Assembly (NCBI GenBank): GCA_029378245.1
Contig: JARKIF010000005.1
Coordinates: forward strand, 1,922,001-1,986,000
Source: Roridomyces roridus
Lineage: Eukaryota; Basidiomycota; Agaricomycetes; Agaricales; Mycenaceae
Length of the DNA stretch: 64,000 bases
Direction: 5' to 3'
Positions 56,913 to 64,000 of the stretch are shown here, in pieces. Both the position numbers and the translations under genes were made by a program. Within the stretch, counting starts at the first letter, position 1. Each line of letters begins with the position of its first letter. The notes beneath the pieces are model-generated. The model was not told the DNA's origin. It saw nothing but the letters and a program-made list of their open reading frames with translations, and searched no databases.

Positions 56913-59900
56913 ATGGGTCACCTAGACCCAGTGGGCGCGTACAAGCTCCAAGCCACAGTCCAATCGCGATCTCGTCTCAGAGACGCTCTTTTCCGCGTTG
57001 CCCTCGTCTTCGCCCTCTTCCTTTCTATCCGTCTCGTTCAAGTCTATCGCACTGAAGACTCATGGCCCGAGAAGCCAAAACCCAGACTCTCAATGAAGGA
57101 ACGCGAACAACTCTTTCTCTCTGTCCCCGATGCCGAGAGCGCGCGTGCTGCCTCGCGAGCTTTCACGGCACACCCGCATGTCGCTGGCACGCCGCAGGAC
57201 TTTCAAGACGCACTGCAGATGCTCGAGGTGTTTCAGGAAGAGTTTGGAATCTCAGTCCCTGAAGAGCCGCCTGTCTTTCCTGCTGGAAGCAAGGCGTCGC
57301 GTCGAGCAACGCTGGATCTCAGCTCGGCGTTGCACGGGTCCAAACCGACGGCTTGGGTACGCGATAGCCAGACACTAGGCGAAACTGACCATTTTGGCAC
57401 GCAGGTCGACGTATATTACCCTGTCATGGACACGGGAGCTGAACAGCGTCTCGAGATTCTCGACAACTCTGGCAACCCAGAATGGACTGCGGATTTGACA
57501 GAGGTCGGTGACCCTCTCGATCCGGAGACGAACGAATACAGTGATGCTGTCCCGACCTGGCACGGCGCGAGTGGAGATGGCGATGTCCAGGGCCAGGTAA
57601 TCCGCTCTCTCAAAGTGTCGCGCGCCGCTCATATGTCCAATAGCTCGTTTACGCCAATTACGGGACACGAGAGGCAAGGATACTCCTCATTTCTCGGAAC
57701 TGGTTTACCCATTCTATGTACTAGGACTATGCAGAGCTGATAGCGGCTGGAGCCAACCTCACGGGCAAAGTGGTCATCGTCAGATACGGAGGTGTTCTAC
57801 GTGGACTCAAAGTGCGTCAATCGTGCGGTCGTTGCAATGGTGCTGATCAGTAGCTCAGATTAAAGGCGCAGAAGAACTCGGGGCCGTTGGGTAAACCGGA
57901 TGCCCTTCAATTACTTGCCGCTCATATCATACCCAGCCTTATCATGTATTCTGACCCCCGCGATGACGGATACGTGACCGTCGAAAATGGCTACGAGCCT
58001 TATCCCGTTGGGCCCGCGAGGAATCCTACAGCTGTCGAGCGCGGCTCTGTTGCGTATATAAATCTCTACCGTACGTCCATTTCTGCGAAGAGCAACATTT
58101 GGAACTCATTTAATCCAAGCCGGCGACCCGACAACACCAGGAACGCCAGCGTATGAAGACAGCAACCGCACCGCTGGTAGCAACGGCCCCCGCATTCCCT
58201 CTCTGCCCATCTCTTGGACGAATGCCGAGCGGCTTCTAGAGGAGATCGGCGGCCCGAACCGGATCATCAGCGGAACAACGAGTGCCAAATCTGTGCGGCT
58301 GGTAAACCACGTCGACGCCAAGGTCACGCCCATCTGGAATACAATGGCCGCTATCCCGGGACATGTCCGCGACGAGGTTGTGATTGTAGGGTGCCACCGT
58401 GACGCGTGGGTCTTTGGCGCTTCGGATCCCATCGGCGGCACCGCGGCGCTACACGAGGTGATCCGTGGGTACGGCGCCCTCTTGAAGGCGGGATGGAAAC
58501 CCCTGCGGACTATGCTGTTTGCTAGCTGGGACGCGGAGGAATACGGGTTGATTGGCTCGACTGAATACGGCGAGGACTTTGCTCAATGGCTCTCGGCGCA
58601 TGCAGTGGCGTATGTGAATCTGGACAATTCTGGAGGGTCGATGTGGGGTGCCTTGGGTTCGCCCTCTCTAGCGACTCTACTCCGGAGCACGGCTCAAGAA
58701 ACACCGTACGCGGGCAAGACACTGTGGGATGCAAGAAATGATAAGGGTCCGTTCCCGGAGGGTAATGCCGATGCGGAGTTCATAGCAGCCTACCAAGCTG
58801 CGGAGACGAAACGGCTTGCGTCTAGGAACATCATCGGGCCGCTGGGAAGTGGTTCGGACTTTACTGTCTTTTTGGAGCACCTCGGGGTGCGTTACTTTTT
58901 CGCTTGGGTTTACCGTTCTGACTCTCTGGATCAGATTGCTAGCGTGACACAAGCCTTTGTCGGAACGCCTCAAGATGCGGTGTACCATTACCACTCGATC
59001 TACGACACGCAGCGGTGGCAGGAAACGTACGCCGACCCGGGCTTCCATCGTGCTGTCAGTAGGCTGTTCCCTTTAATCCCCAGAGACTGATCCGCCATCC
59101 CTTAGGTTGCAGTGGCCCAAAATGTCGGACTCTTGTTGCTTAGGCTCACGGACTCGATTATTGTCCCTTTGAACACCACGCAATACGCCTTGGAGCTTTC
59201 CGATTACCTCGACGAGTTGCGTGTCCACCTTTATTGAGCTGACCCAAATCTGATCGGTCCACGCAGGATAGAGCAAAGTGTAACAGATAGACCGTTGAGG
59301 CTCGCAAAGGACTTTGTCATAATCCGCCAAGCAATCTTGGAGCTTTCTTTCGCGAGCTTTGCGCTGGATGCTGAGAAGGATGCCGCTGGGAAGGAGTTTG
59401 AGCGACTTTTGGAAAGGATGCCGAAATGGCCACCGGTTTCGAGGTTGACTACGCTGGTCAAGCGGGTGTTTGGTCTCTCACCGGAATGCACGGGGCGCAG
59501 GATTGAAGACCCTGAAGCGTGGGTGGGATATCTGAATGCAGCGCTCGACGGTGTTGAGGACGGAGATTGGCCCCACTTACCACCGCTCTACGAGTTCATC
59601 AAGGCGGCCAAGCGCGTTACCAAGGTTAACAGAAAACTCATAGAGTTTGAGCGAGGCTTCCTCTCTGCCGAGGGCATCAAAGGGCGCGGTGAGTCTTCCT
59701 TCGTTCCATACATAGATGCTTCGGTCGTTCTGAAACCCTCGTAGAATGGTACAAACACATGGTCGTAGCGCCTGGCCGTTGGCTTGGGTATGGAGCGACT
59801 ACACTCCCCGCATTCAACGAGGCATTGCTGTTGGACAATGACGCCGAAGAAGCTAGAAAGGCCGCCATACAACTTAATCTCATGTTCACGGCGCTGACCA

Positions 59901-59917
59901 CGAATCTGCGTGCATAA
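56913..59917 (+). CDS. Glutamate carboxypeptidase II-like M28 peptidase (TfR family), copy 2
   Basis: Paralog of the gene at 15960-19427 with the same domain order: short cytosolic tail, one membrane segment (LFRVALVFALFLSIRLVQVY), LFLSVPDAESARAASRAFTAHPHVAG, VDVYYPVMDTG and a PA-like part (NLTGKVVIVRYGGVLRGLK). The M28 core has HRDAWVFGASDPIGG, SWDAEEYGLIGSTE, YVNLDNSGG, GSGSDFTVFLEHLG and YHYHSIYDT, so the zinc ligands and catalytic Glu are kept. The C-terminal dimerisation domain ends NEALLLDNDAEEARK ... LTTNLRA. One intron (57674-57724) has a GC donor. Substrate unknown. Confidence 0.9.
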
Positions 59918-60199
59918 TATCGCGTATACATGTAAACAATCACACATACCATCACCCCTGTCGGCGTCTGCTGCGATCTATTCATGATGAAGACAAGGCT
60001 GCCTTCCGGGGCAATTCCATTTGACCTTTGGTGCAGAAGATACCATGGACGTCCTCAACAGTCAGCGTTTCCCGCCACGCCTCCAGCCGTTTCCTCTGGG
60101 TCGCTCCTTCCCAGCTGCCACTTCCTTTTCTTCATCCCAACTGCATCCAACTCGAAGCTCGTAAAGAACCGAACAAGATGATACCTCTCGGCAGAAGCA
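59918..60199. other. Intergenic, convergent 3' flanks
   Basis: Nothing recognisable beyond the 3' flanks of the M28 peptidase and the kinase-like gene. Open frames on both strands lack protein-like features. Confidence 0.55.
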
Positions 60200-61459
60200 T
60201 CAGGCTGCGGGGTCGTCCAATCCCATGCGCTCGAACTGGTCAGCGGTTGCATCCTCTGCAGTTGTCTCCGCAGGTTGATTGCTGGCGCCTGGTGTTTGTT
60301 CATCGTCATTGTGGGTGAGCACGGTCAAGTCCATGTAGCAAAGCCGCGAGTCGGTCTTGAACTCGATGCATACGTTGGGATGTACTTGCTCGAGGTGAGG
60401 AAAATTTCGAGCTCGCTGCGCCATCATGAGGTAGATGTTGTCTTCGCCCGGGTATTTTGTAGAGTAGTCGTGGTACCATTGGAGGGCTTGACCAACAACT
60501 GTAGCTGGAGAAGTTCGGGTGAATACAGTTTAAATCGGGGGAGCCAGACAACTCACTTTCATCCACCTTGGTTTTAGGCAAGAATTTGAGAAGATAAAGC
60601 AGTTGTCGCGTCTCAAAACAGCCAACTTGCTGCAGTGTGGGCCGAGCATCCAAGGTAACAATGGGTAATGTACGAGGACAAATGTGTATCGTCGCCGAGG
60701 AAAAGTCGGCGATGTAGCAGCGAGCTATACCGTTCAACGCGTCCTCAGGCGACAGGCCCGGGGCATGAATGTCGATGAGGACATGCCGGAATTCCTCCAT
60801 CAAGCTGAACCCGCTGTGGCTGATGCCTACGTTGTGCAACACTTCGAAGGTATGACCGATGCGCAGTCTGGCCACTGTTCTAGTCAATGTGGACCAAAGG
60901 GATAGAGAACGCACCTGTTTGCCTCGGTATTAAATTTTGTAAACCGCAGCTCGTTCCAAGACACCCCACAGTAGTCGCTGATGCTCAATATAACCTTGCC
61001 TGCCCAGTGGCCCGTGTTCATAAGCCACATCCCATAATGCCGTGGAGCAATCTTTCCTTCCACGAGGTCGAGATGGTGAGAGTGGAATTCGGCGTCCGCA
61101 ACGAGCCGCTGGAAAGCCTCGTAGGAAGGCGACTCTTTGCATCGGACGACATGAGTGGCGTTGAAGATGAATCGAATGCAATAGTCCTCCGACGCGCGAG
61201 CGAATATGACACTACCCTCCTCGCCATCCAGGCCCCAATATTTCGCGTCGTCCAGGCGGACTCGTATGCGGCGTTTATCGCCTTGCCCGTTGGTAAAAAG
61301 AGATTCCTCCTTGGGAATGACTAGTCGAATGAATTCGAGAGGCAGAGTGTGAAAGAGCCCTGCAAAGTCCGGAATAGACCATGTGTAGGCGGTGAATGGC
61401 TGGGGACACCCCTCAAACTGAATGTATATAGAGTCGCATTCGGAATCAGAGTCGGACAT
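60200..61459 (-). CDS. Degenerate kinase-like protein, basidiomycete type
   Basis: Three exons from 61459, about 370 residues. The N-terminus is acidic (MSDSDSECDS), then a beta-rich part (CPQPFTAYTWSIPDFAGLF, RRIRVRLDDAKYWGLDGEEGSV). SPSYEAFQRLVADAEFHSHH and IAPRHYGMWLMNTGHWAGKVILS look like the hinge region of a kinase lobe. After an intron comes HTFEVLHNVGISHSGFSL in the place of the catalytic loop and VLIDIHAPGL ... CYIADFSSAT in the place of DFG. The catalytic Asp of HRD and the DFG Gly are absent, so I regard it as a pseudokinase-like fold. The family is expanded in Agaricomycetes; function unknown. Confidence 0.68.
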
Positions 61460-61513
61460 GGTGGAAAGAGCGCAAGATAGGGGCCTGACACGTGATGTGC
61501 GTCTTCACTAAAT

Positions 61514-63299
61514 CTACAAACTATCGCTATCGTTTTCTGCGAGACTCTCTAATTCGGGTCTATTCATACTCGAGACACGCCGACGAGCAAATCCTTGCTC
61601 GGATTGTTCCAGCATAGGACTGCCAAAGTGCACGCGAGGCTGCATCGAATCGTCAGGTGCAATACCTTCATAACGATTAATCGTCCCTGCAGAAGACGCC
61701 ACGGACGCTCTCAACGTTGTAGTCGTTTCCTGACACGAGATCAGCGCCTTGACTTGTCAGGAGGGGAGGAAGCACCTTGGATATTACATCGGAACTTCTG
61801 GGGCCGTCGATAGGTGGTGGGTCTTCCGTCCAGTTCCACGTCGAAAGAGTAGTTCTTCCAAGATCACAGGATTGAATCCTTTGGCGAAGTTTGGCGCGGG
61901 CGTTCCTGATCATTGCGTGAATGTTGAGCAAAACGAGTAAAAAGACGACGGACAGTGTTCGAAGCAATCCAATGGCATAGCTAGCATTCATGAGATAGAG
62001 ATACGAATGAAAGAACGGTCTCACAGTTTTGCGGTAATGAAAACAAAGAACACGAGCAGATCATCGTGTTTTCCCTAGAGAAACTCGATTATTTGACGGC
62101 AAATAGTGCGAGGACGTACGTCTCCGGCTCCCGCGTGGAGTAAGACCAGAGCCATCGTCATGGAAAGTGAAGGAAGAATGGCTGTCTCCAACGACAGAAA
62201 GATGACTCGATTTATGGCCGAATCCGAAGTGTTCAATCCGGTTTTCGATCGTATAAGGCAGACTACCACTGCGAGGCGTTTAGCAGACGATAGTACGAGG
62301 AGCTATATGCTCACAGATGACAGCCACGGCGAGATCGAGAACTGGAAAAATTTACAAGGCTCAGGAATCGTAAACGAGAGCACTGACAGGTACATCCGAC
62401 GATCCAATAATGAAAGACAATCAAAGTCTAATGATGCGTCAGTGGCTCGATTGCGGCTCTGAAATATGCGAACATTGCGCAAATCTAGCTCGAATTGCTG
62501 CGTGATATGACGAGCGATTTCGTAGAGGTGGAATTCGATGCCCGTCGTGATAGTCTGAATGCCGATGAGTTCATGGGAATGGGACACAGGGACACACGTA
62601 CGATATACAACTGGGCACCAAGCACTGTGGTCCAAAGCAATACCAAGGGATAAAGGACCCATGGAAGTCGGCCAGTCAACTGAACAATAGGGTCAACATA
62701 TTGCAAAAATGAGAAGATGAGACCGATGCACCTTCCAACAACGCTGGATATAAAATGCTTCGCACATTATACTGATGGCGCCATTCACGAAAAAGTCGGG
62801 TGCGAAGAAGACATTGCTGGCCTGTTGAATCGAGCCTCGATGGGTGTTAGTTGGATGAGAACAACAACGACCTACCCAATGGTGATCAGCCACGGAGACG
62901 GTCCATGTCTTGTAGCCCTCCAACACGGTCTGTACACTACACCGCCGTCAGCTACAACTCGGATGTCAACGGGACACGCACGTAGAAAGAAATACGACGG
63001 TCAAGACAAAGATACGTTTGCGAAGAGAGTCTTCTTGGTAGTCTTCCCAGTACTTGAGGCCTTGAGCGAGAACGAAGCCGAGACAGAAAGAATGCAGAAG
63101 AGCGCCGATGAGGATGACACCGGGGAGTTGATACGCGTAGTCTTTGGGCTCGTCGGGGACTGAAATATGGGAGCTTGGACAATTGTCAGTTCAGAAACTG
63201 GGGGCCCTCGCTGCAGGTGTTGATGATAGAGACAAGACCAGAATCCAAAAGCCGACGAGACAGAATGCGGGAACCGAGGCCTGCTTACGCGTTGAGCAT
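61514..63299 (-). CDS. DUF6534-type multi-pass membrane protein
   Basis: Seven-helix-type membrane protein of a family abundant in Agaricomycetes. A short first exon (MLNA, 63299) splices via acceptor CCAAG to SHISVPDEPKDYAYQLPGVI. Membrane segments include LIGALLHSFCLGFVLAQGL, RIFVLTVVFLSTVQTVLE (followed by GYKTWTVSVADHHW), FFVNGAISIMCEAFYIQRCWK, LPWVLYPLVLLWTTVLGA and ETAILPSLSMTMALVLLHA. SYLYLMNASYAIGLLRTL completes the set. The last intron restores a Ser-rich cytosolic tail (AGTINRYEGIAPDDSMQP) ending at 61514; without it the frame stops at 61677. The first exon is the least certain part. Function unknown. Confidence 0.8.
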
Positions 63300-63369
63300 A
63301 TTTCTTCAAGTTGGACGCGTCGAGGCGCGTGGATGATGGCTGTCCGAAACAAGCCTTGCCACCACTTTC

Positions 63370-64000
63370 ATGCTCTCCTTCTTTCCCTCTGGTCCTCAGC
63401 TTCCCGATTTCGACAGCATGGTCGTCAAAGGCTCCTACCACCCTTCTGCTCCGATTCATTGCGCGTTGTCCAACGCCAGCAGTTTTCCAGACACCCAGAC
63501 GTTGCTCGTCACACCGTCGCGTGAAAGCATCTCTTCCGCCCTGCAAAACTACAACGACGACTGGATAGTGAGGCATTCGGGCGAAGGAAACGTTTTGGAT
63601 TTGTCTTCCCGCATCACAGTGCTGTTGGTAACTCTGTCTATCCTCTTGTGCGTCTTCTCAACGTACTTGACAGCTATCCGCCGTCCCCAGCCCACTTCTC
63701 GTTCTTAATGTCCATGTTGTCCATAGACGACAACCTATCCTCTATAAATGTCGCAACGACCCTCGTCCGCCCGCCGTCGCTTCTCATCCTACACGAACTC
63801 TCCGCCTACTTTTACCCCGATTTTGAAGCAAATCCCAGTGAGCCGCTGGAGCCTCGAATACCCCCTTCATAGTTACTCGGTCTCCAGATCGTCACTCATG
63901 GACCCTGTCCTCGTATCTGACGCTGGTCGCCCGCACTCTCGCTTCGTTCGCGGCGCTGACCCCGCCCGACTCAAGGTACTCGCGGCAATTACTGTCTCGA
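63370..64000 (+). CDS. Unrecognised protein, 5' part (runs off the window)
   Basis: The gene begins at 63370 or at the in-frame Met at 63418 and continues past the window end. Exon 1 reads PQLPDFDSMVVKGSYHPSAP and LLVTPSRESISSALQNYNDD. The second exon has MLSIDDNLSSINVATTLVRP followed by PPSLLILHELSAYF, and a third has WTLSSYLTLVARTLASFAAL before a donor GTACTC. The strand-helix pattern with LLILHELSAYF recalls the Walker-B region of RecA-like recombination proteins, but there is no P-loop in view. Divergent from the DUF6534 gene at 70 bp. Confidence 0.55.

Overview
The window is nuclear DNA from a filamentous basidiomycete, most likely an Agaricomycete. The evidence is many short GT-AG introns of about 45-60 bp, small exons, tight gene packing (often 20-150 bp between genes), strongly basidiomycete families (DUF6534 membrane protein, basidiomycete-type BTB protein, fungal Tse2-like domain, VPS17, TRS65) and no bacterial operon signals. 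I read about 34 protein-coding genes, one intron-containing tRNA, one decayed gene exon, two copies of a dispersed repeat, and several local duplications. Most gene models were assembled by hand by joining reading frames across GT-AG introns, so outer coordinates are better supported than every internal splice site.

Left part (1-13.5 kb): the 3' end of a GH17 beta-1,3-glucanase, VPS17 (retromer), the glycogen branching enzyme GLC3, a tandem cluster of three short-chain dehydrogenases with the relic of a fourth and a dispersed hairpin-rich repeat, PEX14 (peroxisome import) and an unrecognised coiled-coil protein.

Middle (13.6-43 kb): P5C dehydrogenase (PUT2), a glutamate-carboxypeptidase-II-like membrane peptidase, a membrane-anchored spermidine-synthase-like protein, a BTB protein, a 2OG-Fe(II) oxygenase, a Tse2-like ADP-ribosyltransferase-fold protein, an unknown protein, an arrestin-like protein, the queuosine salvage enzyme, RCC1, an aldehyde dehydrogenase, a zinc alcohol dehydrogenase, VPS60 (ESCRT-III), TRS65 (TRAPPII), ornithine carbamoyltransferase and a secreted APP1-like (DUF2183) protein.

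Right part (43-64 kb): tRNA-Glu(CTC), a 1.4 kb gene-poor stretch, a small unknown gene, haspin kinase, NOB1, ARPC3, a YVC1-type TRP channel, PSF2 (GINS), LEU2, an NmrA-like protein, the second copy of the dispersed repeat, a second GCPII-like peptidase, a degenerate kinase-like protein, a DUF6534 membrane protein and the 5' part of an unrecognised gene.

The genes do not form one pathway. Recurring themes are amino-acid metabolism (PUT2, ARG3, LEU2), membrane traffic (VPS17, VPS60, TRS65, PEX14) and chromosome biology (RCC1, haspin, PSF2). The more unusual parts are the SDR tandem array with its relic and adjacent repeat, the 165-bp tandem duplication that covers the convergent 3' ends of YVC1 and PSF2, the pair of GCPII-like paralogs 41 kb apart, and the Tse2-like gene.
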